A DNA stretch of 64,000 nt from the NCBI GenBank assembly GCA_033239125.1, contig BSWB01000005.1, forward strand, positions 48,902,993 to 48,966,992, read 5' to 3'. The stretch comes from Fagopyrum homotropicum. Its lineage: Eukaryota; Streptophyta; Magnoliopsida; Caryophyllales; Polygonaceae. Position numbers and translations under genes: made by a program. How positions within the stretch are numbered: the stretch's first letter is position 1; the number at the start of each line of letters is the position of its first letter. Positions 12,569-23,140 of this stretch are shown here, one piece after another. Under the pieces are notes generated by a model. It did not search any database. It was not told the DNA's origin and saw only the letters and a program-made list of their open reading frames with translations.

Positions 12569-14428
12569 TCACGCTCTAGATTGAGGGAATGGAAGGGGAG
12601 GTTTGTAAGCTGGAGGAGGAACGTAGACGTTTTCCTTCTCCTTCCCCTTCTCCTTGCCCTTCTCTACGGGGACTTCAACGAACGTAGGCTGCGGATCGGT
12701 GGTTGTCACTCCGCTCCTAGTTGTAATCGCCATCACCCTTCCCTTAGGGTTGTCCTTCGTCTTTCCTGGAAGCTTCCCTTGATTTCTAGGAACTTCCTCC
12801 GCGTGGTTGAACATTTGGTTTTCCAAAACTTTTTGAGCTTTGTCAACCTTAGAAACTTGATCATCAACCTTGATGAGGCGGTTCTCCAACCCTTGAAGCT
12901 TTCCCAAAATCGTTTCCAATATGGGATCAGGCTTCTCCTTCCCCGAAGTGTTTCCTCCATTAGATGATTGCCCCTGGCTTTTCAAAGGAGTAGAGGAAGA
13001 GGAAGGTGGAGTTAGTGAATTTGAGTTGGAAGGATAAGAGTTACCCGAATTTTGTTGATTGGAGCGCCAATTGTTGTTGTTTGAACCCCTATTGTTGTTT
13101 CAATCGTTGTTCCGGTTGTTGTTGTTTCCATTCTAATTGTTATTCCGGTTATTGTTGTTGCCGCCATTGTTGTTGCCCAAATAACCAACATCCTTCCCTT
13201 GTTGCTTTGGGAAGTTGGTCTTGATAGCCTCCTTCAACTCTTTGATCTCATTGTTGAGGGAGAAAATCTGATTTTGAGCTTCGTGTGTGAGCTTTGCTCC
13301 TTGCTCCACACGATTTCCCTCCACTTTCCGGTGGGAATACTTCTCTATGACTCTTGCTTGCTTCTCAATGAAGTCCTAAGCGTCATCTTCTCTCATGTCC
13401 ATGAACGTTCCACATGAGAGGGATTGGAGGTTGAATTACGTTCCCGCATCCAGCCCCTTGTAGTAAATCTCCAACAAGGCAAGTTTGGATATGCCATGAT
13501 GAGGGCAATCCAAGAGCAAATCCTGAAACCTTTCCCAAGATTGAAACAAACTTTCGTTAGGTCTCATGGAAAAAGCATTAATCTTACCTCTAAGTTCCGC
13601 CGTTTTGGATGGCGGAAAGAATTTGGTGAGGAACTCCGCGGAAAGGTCTTCCCACGTATCTAGTTTCCCACTAGGAAGAGCTTGATACCAAGATAACGCT
13701 TTCCCCTTCAAAAAGAAGAAGAAAGGCTTGAGCTTATAGCTATTGGTAGTAGCGCCCTTTAGTCTCATTGTCTCCATCATACACTCAAAGTTCTGCAAGT
13801 GTTGGTGTGGAGATTCAGCGCTTGTCCCGCCAAATTGGTTTTGGCGAACAAAAGTAATGACTTGAGGGTTGAAGCTAAACCCTTGCACGTCTTCAGCATC
13901 GAAATTCACGCCCAAGCGGCGTGGTTGTTGTGTTGGATCCATCCGCTGGCCAAGAGTTCTTGGCTCATTATCTACACGCTCGATCCTCACATTCCTAGGC
14001 GGAATGCGGCGATTAGCATCTCCTTGTGGATGGAAAGGATTTACATTGATCGTGGGATCAATCTCCTCTAGCGGTGGCATGGAAGAATCACTATCATCAG
14101 CGGATGAGTGACTTTTTCTTCTAGACCTTGATGCTTTCCTTGAGGATTTCTTGCTTCCCTTATTCTTAAGGTCGCTCATCTCTACCCTCATCTGGAAGAT
14201 CATGTCTTGTAGATTGTTAACTTGAGATTGATGACGATCCATCTCATCTTGGCGGAGAGTCTCATTCCATTGGAGTTGAGCTTCCTTCTCCGCTAACTCC
14301 GCTTGAAGATCACGTTCGTGTCCTTCAGCCATCTTCTTTTCCTTGCGCTTTTGCCTTAAAGTTTTCTCTAGCTCTTGATCAAGAGGCAAGAGATCTTCGG
14401 TGTTCCTAGACCTGCGCATGCACTCCAA
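12569..14428 (-). pseudogene. gag of the Athila-like element, interrupted by stops
   Basis: The N-terminus is a charged coiled-coil (Glu/Lys/Gln-rich) and an Arg/Ser tract. It is followed by the retrotransposon gag domain with GKALSWYQALP, LSAEFLTKFFP and a downstream SWERFQDLL. After a stop at 13436-13438 the same frame continues through the VEKQ-like capsid end, an Asn-rich tract (13140-13200) and a Lys/Glu linker with AITTRSG. I see in-frame stops at 13436, 13376, 13133, 13100 and 12569, but no frameshift. The protein would form the particle shell. The exact start codon is uncertain; the frame is open from about 14428. Confidence 0.87.
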
Positions 14429-14497
14429 GTAATATCAAATAACGAGAGCAAGCTCCCAAGCTTGACAACCGGTTACCGAATTCGGCCGAAACCAACT

Positions 14498-14514
14498 CCC
14501 CGGCAACGGCGCCA
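14498..14514 (-). promoter_or_regulatory. Primer binding site, tRNA-Asp type
   Basis: The plus strand reads CCCCGGCAACGGCGCCA, equal to the 3' end of plant tRNA-Asp including CCA, so the minus-strand RNA would anneal to that tRNA. It is 6 nt inside the 5' LTR boundary at 14521. This primer is characteristic of Tat/Athila elements. Confidence 0.9.
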
Positions 14515-14520
14515 AAAACT

Positions 14521-16309
14521 TGTTCGCCCCTAGAGGTGTGTGCAAATAAGTTTTAAATTTATAAAACTAGAATCAAGCAAGCGAACCCGCAGTGTACGGA
14601 TCGACGTAGTTAAGCAAGAATTCTAGAGTATCGAACACAGGGAATTGGGTGGGAACAAATTCAATCGCAGATTATCAAGCGAGTAAATATGAGAGTTTTG
14701 CAAATATTGGGAAAACAACAACCCTAAAGATCCAAGTATCAAGCTGTGGCAATCGATTCAAGATATACTAATGATGTAAAGACAAAGTTGAGATATGCAA
14801 AGGTACGCTAATGTAAGGTAATCGTACGGTGAAGTTCTAAAAACCTTATATGACTCACTTACAAGATACTCCCTATACAGGTTGTTGAGGCTCAATATAG
14901 AAAGATTCTAAAGATGAGAATTAGTGTCAAATACCCATACTTGTAATCCAAGGATCAAGACTAACTTAGCCGATTATGGTTATGACACTCACAATCGAGG
15001 TAGAGGTTGTTGAGGCTTCACTACCACCTAGAAAAGACAAGTCTAAAATAAATTAAAGCAAATCTTTAACTTTGGATTAAAGTAAAAGCAAGTTCGTAAA
15101 CTTAAGGGAAATTACGGTTAGTTCTTGAGGTTCCACGGCCGTGGACTCAAGAACAGGTCGTAATTTAGGGTTCGTCGGCCATTCTCTCTAACTCTCAGGG
15201 TCTAATCTGTTTACGATCAATCTATCATCATCTAAGCCACAACTATCAACCCTTCACCTTAGAATTGTTAAGGGTTTTTAGCCAATAACCGTCATGTTGA
15301 TATCAATTCAAGGATTAAAAGATAAAGAGATGAAAACTTCCGAAAACTTTCAATAATCTTCAAACCAATCTCAAAGTCACAATCGAGAACAAATATTGTC
15401 AATGGATTCAGAATAAAGCAAACAATCACAATCTTAGGAAAGAAGGGAGAACGGGATGTCAATCCGTTTTCCAAATCAAACCTAAACAAGAAGAGAGATC
15501 TTCTTACAACAATCTTCCAAAAGCTTCGATCTTCCGCCAATCCGGAGATCTCAACAGCAATCTCCACCAAAAGTGCGAGATTAGGGCAAATCCCAGATGC
15601 GAACTTCGATCTCCAAAGAGATGTCAATGCTCCCAAGCAAAGGCTCAAACGGCGTTGAAATTCTCAAAGCGGAGATGAAGCGTGGATTGCCAAAATTCCC
15701 TTGGCGAAGATAAACGAGGTGTAGGCGTCGATGACGGAATTTCTCTTCGTCCGTCTTTTTATAGGGCAAGATAAAATATCGGCCCGGCCCAATCTTCAAA
15801 AGATCGTGGCTTCAAAATGTGGCGAAAAAGATCGCCAAGATCACGGTCGTGGAAGATTCCACGACCGTAATTTAGAGCGTGGATTATGTCACGGTTTGGA
15901 CCATATGTTCCACGACCGTAATAGTTACTGGAATGCATCACGCCTCTCTTTGCAGGGTTCCACGGCCGTGGAACTAAACGTGGTTTGTAGTACGGCCGTA
16001 TTTTAGAGCGTGGTTTAGGGCAAGAACGTGATTCTTCCCTAGCTTCGTGCATTCCTCAAGTTGAACTCCAATTTGCTCCTAATAATGCCCTCAATCCATG
16101 GACATATTCAATCAACTCTTCTTTGCTCGATTCCGCTCGGAAATGACTCTCAATCACCTATAATCAACATAAAGCTAGTGTAGACATCCATATCGACAAT
16201 ATAGGTAATACTAGTTCACATATGCAATGATGGTCAATCAAAGACTATCAATATGAATCAAATATGCTTAGAAAACGTGCCTAAAATATCACAATATTTC
16301 ATGCTAACA
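14521..16309 (-). repeat. 5' LTR of the Athila-like element
   Basis: This is the partner of 7412-9200, with the same TATA-like box (15755-15763) and palindromes (15133-15144 and 15843-15868). It carries an intact 18-bp palindrome GTTCCACGGCCGTGGAAC around 15957-15974. The other LTR has that palindrome broken by one G-to-A change (CCACAGCCGTGG). Differences between the two LTRs are mostly transitions. Confidence 0.92.
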
Positions 16310-16544
16310 CAATCCAACACTCTCAACAATATAACCAACTCAAGATCCAACACACATCAAAACTAAGAACATTTTAACGTCCTCAAACACTCACCTAAAG
16401 GTCCAAAGCCACTACTTGGCATCACAAGGCTAACCTAAGTCATCCTAGCATGCTTCTATTATAACTCTCTAGGACAAGAAACGGACAACATCGAGAAAGG
16501 GCACTCATTGGGGTAGGAACGCGGTCGCGGAACAAGGAAGCGCA

Positions 16545-16745
16545 ACCGCGGAGAAGAGCTGAAAAAAGGGCAGAACCGCCCTTGTGGCACCCTGGCGCCG
16601 CCCCTGCGGCTGGCTGAGCCGCCCCGCGGCTAGGTGGCGCCGCCCCTAAAGTTGGGTGTTGTTGGCCACCGCCCCTGCGGCTATTGCCGCCGCCCCTGCG
16701 ACTGTGGGGCTGATGGCGCCCCCGCGGCGCTGTCCAGCCGCGGGT
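16545..16745. repeat. GC-rich interspersed repeat GCCGCCCCTGCGGCT in a Del-like LTR
   Basis: About six imperfect copies of the unit GCCGCCCCTGCGGCT occur within some 170 bp, separated by 6-25 nt. Each copy is itself partly self-complementary (CCGC/GCGG). Further CCGC and GCGG words lie at 17281-17360. The stretch is far richer in G+C than the surrounding LTR and produces a Gly/Ala-rich spurious frame on the minus strand. Confidence 0.75.
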
Positions 16746-17412
16746 GCGGTCGAGCTCTAGAAGGTTGATCTGTCGGGCTTCTAATTGATGTGTAGGAACT
16801 TCCGGGCACCTCGTGGATGGCCTGCTCCATCCTGTATGTCCTCCACAAGGATCCACACGACTACACTCCATCCTAGCCGAGATCAACAACAAGAGAACAC
16901 AAGAATGGAAGAATTGGGTGAATCTTGCCCTACGGCTCACACAAGGGTGAAGGGAGTAAGACGATAAAGAGAAGGAGGAAGAGGGAAAAGAAGAATACTT
17001 ACGGTAAATCGGATCTGCAGTCTTTCCTTGGCTAGACATCACACACAAGAAGGAGAAGAAGCACCATGGGAGAAGTTGGAAGGAGAGAAGAGAAGGAAGA
17101 AGAAGAAGGGAATGAGAGTTACGTGAAAAGGAATGAGGGACGGAGATAAGACTACATAAATGGGAGGAGACCAAAGGTCAAGCAGCCCAAGAATCACCAC
17201 ATAATAATGTGGTCGGCATAAAGGAGTTAGAAGATGAAAGGTCGGACGGAAAAGTCACCTAACTCCCGCTCTAACATGTCACCGCCCCCGCAAGACGTCC
17301 AAGCCGCGGTCGTGGATGGCCGGGTCGCGGCCTTCTAAGCCGCAAGGGCGGTAGCCCTTGCTCAAGGCTTCTAACGCCTCTCGTAAACGGAACCAAAATT
17401 CCGGGCGTTACA

Positions 17413-19330
17413 ATATATACATAAATATGTATATGTAGATATGTATAGTATATATGGATTGTAGTTGCATGATGGACGTGATTTATGTCTATAGTTATAC
17501 ATGTGGACGATTATATGTTTCGGACCTTATATTGTGATGATGGACTTTCGGATATGTTATATTATTAGTTATGTGGACATTGGACTTGTATAGTCTTATA
17601 TGTGTATACTTATTATATATATTAGCTTATGAAGGTATAGGGCCTAATAGAAAACGTGATTGTATGATATCATCACCTATAAGACGACGTCGTTTGACAT
17701 AGGAAAGTGTACATACGAGGATGTATATGCTCGAGTATCGACTTTGAGCGCTATACGTTCGGACGAACACCTTGAAGTTCTCGTACTCCTTTAAGAGGAG
17801 GTCGAAGAGGAGGATTAGAGATGACGTAAATGAAGGACAACCAAGAAAAATACATACATCAACATATACTAGCCGTATACCGACCGTTTGGCTAGCCGTT
17901 TGCTCCACTACGGCATGCTCATTACGTAACCTGTTTTTCTAGGTTTATGGCGTGCTTTTATGTATTAATTTAGCCCAACTTGTATCCTATAGATACCTAG
18001 GGTTTGACATCATTCCAACATCCAAGATCAAAGATCATCCGTTCTTCATCTTGTTTGACATTGTTTCGTACGATCTCTTAGTACTTTGAAGATAAATTGT
18101 CAAGGTTTTGATTCCCGTGTCAAATGTTAGACTTATTTTGCTATTATTTTCTTTATTTTTATTATATGCAATGATTCTTCTTTTCATCTGATTTCTTTCC
18201 CTGCTCTATGTGTGGGAAAGTCTCCTTTGATCTAAGGGTTCGTTGAACCCTATGATAAACCGATGGTGACCATTTATGTGAATTATTGAATTGTTGTCAG
18301 CAAGTTTTATGTTTGATTTCAAAGTGTTTCACTCCATCTTTTGAAAACCTCCAAAAGGAGTGACGCTTTAAATGGTTTAGATAAAACAAGTGAAGGGCCA
18401 AAAGCGAAGTTTGTTTTGTTGGATTTATTGAATAGAACTTGGTTTTGAGATTAGAGATTTATCAAAACTCTGAGGATTTCTAATCATCATAGCAAGTTAT
18501 CGACTTTGTACCTTTTCAAACTGAAGGGCCACAAGCGAAGGATTTTCTTGGTCTTTTCTAGATTTTTAAATGTTTCATGGGTTTTTCTATACTAGTCGAA
18601 TTGTTGGATTGAGAGATACGTGAGATGAAAATCACGGTCATGGTTTGTCTATGCCCAAGGCTATTTTAGATGATTACCAACATAATGGTTGATTGAATTT
18701 CATATTATACGTGGTTACTATTTAATTTATCATAGCGAGGATACATAATTTTTTAGAACATTTGTCCCTATCATATCACAACACACTCTGTTACCAAATT
18801 GTTCCATGATCCTCACTTCTTGATATTACAACCCTTTTTGCCTATGTTTCCTTCCTTTTAGCTTAGTATATACGTTTATTTGTTCCAACCTTGAGAATTT
18901 GATACCCGATTATACTACATCTGATCCCGTATCCTTGCAGAGGAGATTGTTTGTAAGTCGATAAAACTTCTAGAATCATGCACCAACTACAAGTAGGATC
19001 AATACCAAGGAAGTGTAATCTATCACATGTAGATAACCGGCCAATGATTGACATCCATAGGATAAAGTGGTGTTTGAACGTATTGCGTGAGTCCTAAACT
19101 AGTTGGAACCAGTCCACCTGCTCTCCTTGCGGTATAAGCATCTCATAAGTCTCGGTCACTCGGGAATCTCTCTCATTGGCACAAAAACTCTAAGTATCTC
19201 CCTCGACGGTGTCATCTAGTCGGTGAAAGCAACCATCTCATCTCTAGGGTTGAGGATTGTTTTTATCAAAGGTGGGTCCGACGAATGACAATCCACTAGT
19301 CGATGTCATCTAGTCAATTTTCACCGGACA
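17413..19330. other. Intergenic sequence, no gene recognised
   Basis: There is no frame longer than about 90 codons and no domain. The first 200 bp are TATG-rich. A short phrase GAAGGGCCA(A/C)AAGCGAAG is repeated near 18395 and 18523. Nothing else could be assigned. Confidence 0.5.
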
Positions 19331-19345
19331 CGGTCAATACACGGT

Positions 19346-20242
19346 TCAATGGGTGGACACGGCTGAGACGAGTCGAGATCCTCTATTGCCCTCTCATATT
19401 GCCTTCTCTACTCCATTCACTTAATTGGTCCACGTGAAACTATTTTTATTCAATTTAAATCAATTAGAGTAAAATTAGGGATTTTTTACTCTAAAGAATC
19501 TATCTTCTTTTTTCTTCACCTTCTCTCCTTATCTCTAGGCCTCCTTCCCGTTGGCCTGTGAGATCCCCTCCCTCACTATAAATCATTGTATCAGCTCAAA
19601 GACCAACTAAAATCTCCCCTTCCTCATTGTATTGCAGGTTTTGCTGTTTGATTTTGCTACTACCATTTTTAGTAGAGTATTGACCTTGGTTCGTTGTTGC
19701 CACTATCACCACTATTATCAATTTATTGTTTAATTGAGTTGATGGTTTTATAGGTGCATTGATGTGGGGGCAATTAGAAAGTCGGGTTTAAAGCATCAAA
19801 CACCGCTACAATTTTACAAAGTAGTATAGACACAAGGCAATTTGATAAATTCTCAGATAAGTTGTCCAAAGCTTTGTATATCAATTGCAGACATATAACA
19901 ACATTGCAGAAGAGTTACGGACCGGAACTTCCGAAATCGTTTCCGAAAAACTTGTAATTCACAATAGCAAATATAAAATTGAAGCAAGCAAAGAAAATTA
20001 ATGAAAGAGAAGCCAAGATAGAACAAAAAAACCAGAAGGATTACGGGATCAACTAATAAGTATATGAAAGTCTCCAATGAAAAGGGGAAAGAGAAGACAG
20101 TAGCACAAAATATCCCTAATTTTACTCCAACTGATTAAAATTAAATAAAAAGTGTCACGTGGACCAATTAAGTGAATGGAGTAGACAAGGCAATAGGAAA
20201 GCGCAATAGAGTATCTCGACTCGGCTGAGACACGGCCGGCAA
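19346..20242. mobile_element. Inverted-repeat element with about 130-bp arms
   Basis: The arms 19346-19475 and 20115-20242 are imperfect reverse complements. They share CGGCTGAGAC, CTCTATTGC, ACTCCATTCACTTAATTGGTCCACGTGA and AGTAAAATTAGGGAT-type blocks in mirrored order. The 640-bp interior has no transposase frame. Long arms without a transposase suggest a non-autonomous DNA element (Mutator-like or foldback) or an inverted duplication. I found no clear target duplication. Confidence 0.55.
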
Positions 20243-20297
20243 CGGACCGGACACGGTTAACGTTTTTTCAGGAAGAAAAAGGAATTTAAAAAAAGAA

Positions 20298-21165
20298 AGG
20301 ATTTTTCCTCTTGATGCCATCAAGGTTTGGACTTTTTCTCTTGGTATTCACTAAGTTTCAAAATTCCTCTTGGTGCCCTCAAGGTTTCATTTGTTTCCTC
20401 TTTATACCCATTCTTAATATATTACAGTAAAATTTATTAAAAAATAATTAAAAAAATTAGAAAAATAAATTTAAAATAGATTATGACCTCTTTAAATTTA
20501 ATTAATAACTTTATAATAGAAATAGTTTTTATATAATTTTTTTATTTTTTGAAATAAATATATTTTTTATTTTTGAATCAAAATATTTTTTTACTTTTAC
20601 TTTCGATTTAAAAAATATATATACAATTAAATAAACAACATTTTTTTGAAACTTTATTAAGAGGTCTAGAGAATAAAAATATAACAAAATATTTTTTATT
20701 TTGAATTTAAATTTTATATAATTTATATTAATTCGAAAATTTTAACAAAAAATATGTTTTTTTTTAAATTTTAAGATTATGGAAAAGTATATTATAAAAA
20801 ATAATAAACTAAGACATAAAAAATAATATTGTTATTTTCAAATGAAAATAAATTATAGAAAATTAACTTAAAAAAATACTATATGTTTAGTTTTCGGGAC
20901 TCTTAAAAAAAATTAAAAAATATTTTTATTTTTTTTTAATAAATATTATTAACATAAATTATATATATTTTTTAAATCAAAAGTAAATATATATTTTAAC
21001 TCGAAAATAAAAAAATATGTTTATTTCAAAAAATAAAAAATGTATAATATATTAAGAATGGGTATAAAGAGAAAATAAATAAAAATTTGAGGACACTAAG
21101 AAGAATTTTAAAACTTAGTAGATAGAAACCGTAAAAGTCTAAAAAAATCCAAAAAGAAAAGATGA
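20298..21165. mobile_element. AT-rich foldback element
   Basis: The outer 120 bp on each side are reverse complements. The left side has CTCTTGGTGCCCTCAAGGTTT and CCTCTTTATACCCATTCTTAATATATTA. The right side has AATATATTAAGAATGGGTATAAAGAG and GAGGACACTAAGAAG. Pairing continues into the very AT-rich interior, so most of the element can form one long imperfect hairpin. It contains no coding frame. It resembles the hairpin at 26175-27195 in style and in its CCCTC-containing arm phrases. Confidence 0.65.
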
Positions 21166-22209
21166 TAGAAAAGGCGGAGTGTCTCTTCACGGCTGTAACC
21201 CTACCTGATTGACTTCATCTCTCTTCGTGACTGCCGAAAACAGGAGAGAGGGCCGACTTAGGAGTTCGCTTCTCAGTTGCTGGCTTCGTCTCTCATCGAC
21301 TCATCGTCTCATAGACTCATCATCTCTCTTCGTCTCATAGACTCATCATCTCTCTTCATGGCTACTGGAAGTCTAGAATTGGTTCTAGAGCTCTGTTTCG
21401 TCTCTCTTCGCGGCTAGGCGGCCACTGGAAGTCTGGAATCGGTTTTGCTTCGTCTCTCCAGCCTTCATTCTTCAAGCAAGGTAAGTCTTCTTCTTCTTTG
21501 AACTTTCTGTGATTCTATCTTTCTCTCCTTCGGTCCTTTATGTGATTCTGTAGCTCTGTTGTTGGCTTTTTGCTGATTGTTGATTCCTTCGATTTCGATT
21601 GTGTTGTCACTCTATTCTTCGCATTCGATTGTTATGCAGAATTTAGCCCTTCAATTTAGACTATTGAGTCCTTCAATTTCGATTGTGTTATCGTCACTCC
21701 ATTCTTCTCAATTTCGATTCCGCATCTCTGTTGTAACCCTACCTGCTTCAGTTCTGTTGTTGGCTTGTTTCTGAATGTTGACGGTTGTTCAGAATTTATG
21801 GCTTCTTAAAGTTCAGATCAACAAGGCAGTCATAGCAGTAGTACCTGCAGTATTTCATCAAATTCAAAGGATGAAGAATGTCCTATTTGGATTAACGTTG
21901 AAAAATTTTCAAAGCCTTCAATAGGAGGTGTCAATTGGATATGTAATTGAAGTATTGCAAACAAGATAAACAATGTACTTACAGAAGGGTCAAAGCTCAT
22001 CTTCTGAAAATTCCAAATAAAGGAGTTGATGTTTGTAAGAAACTTACATCCAATGATATCAGTGAAATGAAAAAATTAGAGGAAGATTTTGCAGCAAATT
22101 GTCCTCTGACAAAGACTGTATCTCTTCCTTGCGAAGCAACTGATAGTAGAATTGATAATACTGATTCATCGAAAAAAAAGAGAAAAGTTAAGGATACGCT
22201 GATTGGGAG

Positions 22210-23131
22210 CTTAGTTTAAAAAAGCGCGTAGAAAGGCGCGAGGCGCGCTGAAGCGCAGACTGGTACGCCCCCGGACACCTGGGCGCTGCTGCGAACGCGA
22301 GGCGCGCTGAGGCACGCTGAGGCACGCTGAGGCACGCTGAGGCACGCTGAGGCGCGCTGAGGCACGCTGAGGCACGCTGAGGCGCGGCCTTCAGCGAGGC
22401 GCGCTGAGGCACGCTGAGGCGCGGCCTTCAGCGAGGCGCGCTGAGGCACGCTGAGGCGCGGCCTTCAGCGAGGCGCGAGGCGCGAGGCGCGAGGCGCTGC
22501 GCCTCCTGTAGGTGCAACGTGCAGCTTAATTTTTTAACTACTTGGGCTTTTTTTTATTGTATTTGGGCCTGCTTTTTTAAACCTGGGCTGATCAGTTTTA
22601 ATTTTCTTACTCTCCAATACCCTATTCTAAATTTTTCACTCGGCTGCCGCACAAAAAAAAAAGAAGCAGCCACGTAACCCTCGATATTTTTCCCCCTTGG
22701 TTCCTTCTGCCGCTTCTGCGGCCAACAGTCTCCAATACCCTATTCTTCTTCTCTAGCTTCTGCGGCCAGCTTCTTGCTTCTTCGGTTTTATCAGCAAGGC
22801 ATCAACCATATCCGTCCGTCTTGCCTCTTCTTCTGCAGCAGCCGCCGCCAGCCAACACAACTCTCCTTCTTCTTCGGTTTTTCCCCTATTCTGTTTTGTA
22901 TTCCGCAGCAGGTCAGTAGCCAGCAAGTACCACCTTCTGGTTTGCCTTTCTACAGCTCCTATTCTTCTCTATGTTTAGTATATTTTAATTATTCTTATTT
23001 TTATTGTGTTTTTGGAGTATTTTGAACATATTCATACGCGAGGCGCGCACCTCGGGGTGAGGCGCGAGGCGCGAGGCGCAAGGCTCCAGCGGCCTTTGCG
23101 CCTCCGTGCGCCTCGCGCACTTTTAAACTAA
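22210..23131. mobile_element. Non-autonomous Mutator-type element, 922 bp
   Basis: A perfect 9-bp duplication GATTGGGAG (22201-22209 and 23132-23140) flanks the element. Its ends mirror each other: TTAGTTTAAAA followed by GCGC-rich sequence on the left, and the reverse complement ending TTTTAAACTAA on the right. A 9-bp duplication and a gene-rich target fit the Mutator superfamily. It carries no transposase. The subterminal regions are strongly GC-rich (AGGCGC repeats), while the middle (22510-23030) is pyrimidine-rich, ordinary sequence. Confidence 0.8.
22274..22500. repeat. 10-bp GC-rich tandem repeat inside the Mutator-type element
   Basis: The unit AGGCACGCTG / AGGCGCGCTG is repeated head to tail about ten times. 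A higher-order block containing GCGGCCTTCAGCG then appears three times. The variants differ mainly by A/G at one CpG. It produces Ala/Ser/Arg-rich spurious frames on the minus strand. Confidence 0.85.
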
Positions 23132-23140
23132 GATTGGGAG

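Larger units (their letters stand above)
7412..16309 (-). mobile_element. Complete but defective Athila-like LTR retrotransposon
   Basis: Two 1789-bp LTRs (7412-9200 and 14521-16309, offset exactly 7109) begin TGTT and end AACA, and a perfect 5-bp duplication CAATC flanks them (7407-7411 and 16310-16314). A tRNA-Asp primer site follows the right-hand (5') LTR. The 5.3-kb interior holds gag, protease and the first part of reverse transcriptase in one minus-strand frame. The rest of reverse transcriptase, RNase H and integrase are absent. I counted about 14 differences between the LTRs (roughly 0.8 percent), so insertion was recent. Any movement needed enzymes supplied by another element. Confidence 0.93.
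6297..17412 (-). mobile_element. Del/Tekay-like LTR split by a nested Athila-like element
   Basis: The plus-strand ends are TGTAACACCCCC and GGGCGTTACA, an imperfect terminal inverted repeat typical of these gypsy LTRs. Removing the nested 7412-16309 element and one 5-bp duplication leaves an LTR of about 2.2 kb. The 6297-7411 part closely matches, in reverse complement, the end of the plus-strand LTR at 54400-55301 and more distantly 41658-43100. A minus-strand open frame of 244 codons at 16440-17174 is Gly/Ala/Ser-rich and derives from GC-rich LTR repeats, so it is not treated as a gene. The body of this element is not seen, apart from the primer site at 6282. Confidence 0.7.

Noticed and set aside
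16440..17174. 244-codon minus-strand open frame, Ser/Leu- then Gly/Ala/Arg-rich
   Set aside because: It lies wholly inside a Del-like LTR and its second half is a translation of the GC-rich repeat. It has no domain.
22188..22449. Minus-strand frames rich in QRASA(R/C)L repeats
   Set aside because: They are direct translations of the 10-bp tandem repeat and carry no gene-like composition.
22274..22500. CRISPR-like regular repeat
   Set aside because: The units are contiguous 10-bp tandem copies without unique spacers, and this is a plant nuclear sequence.
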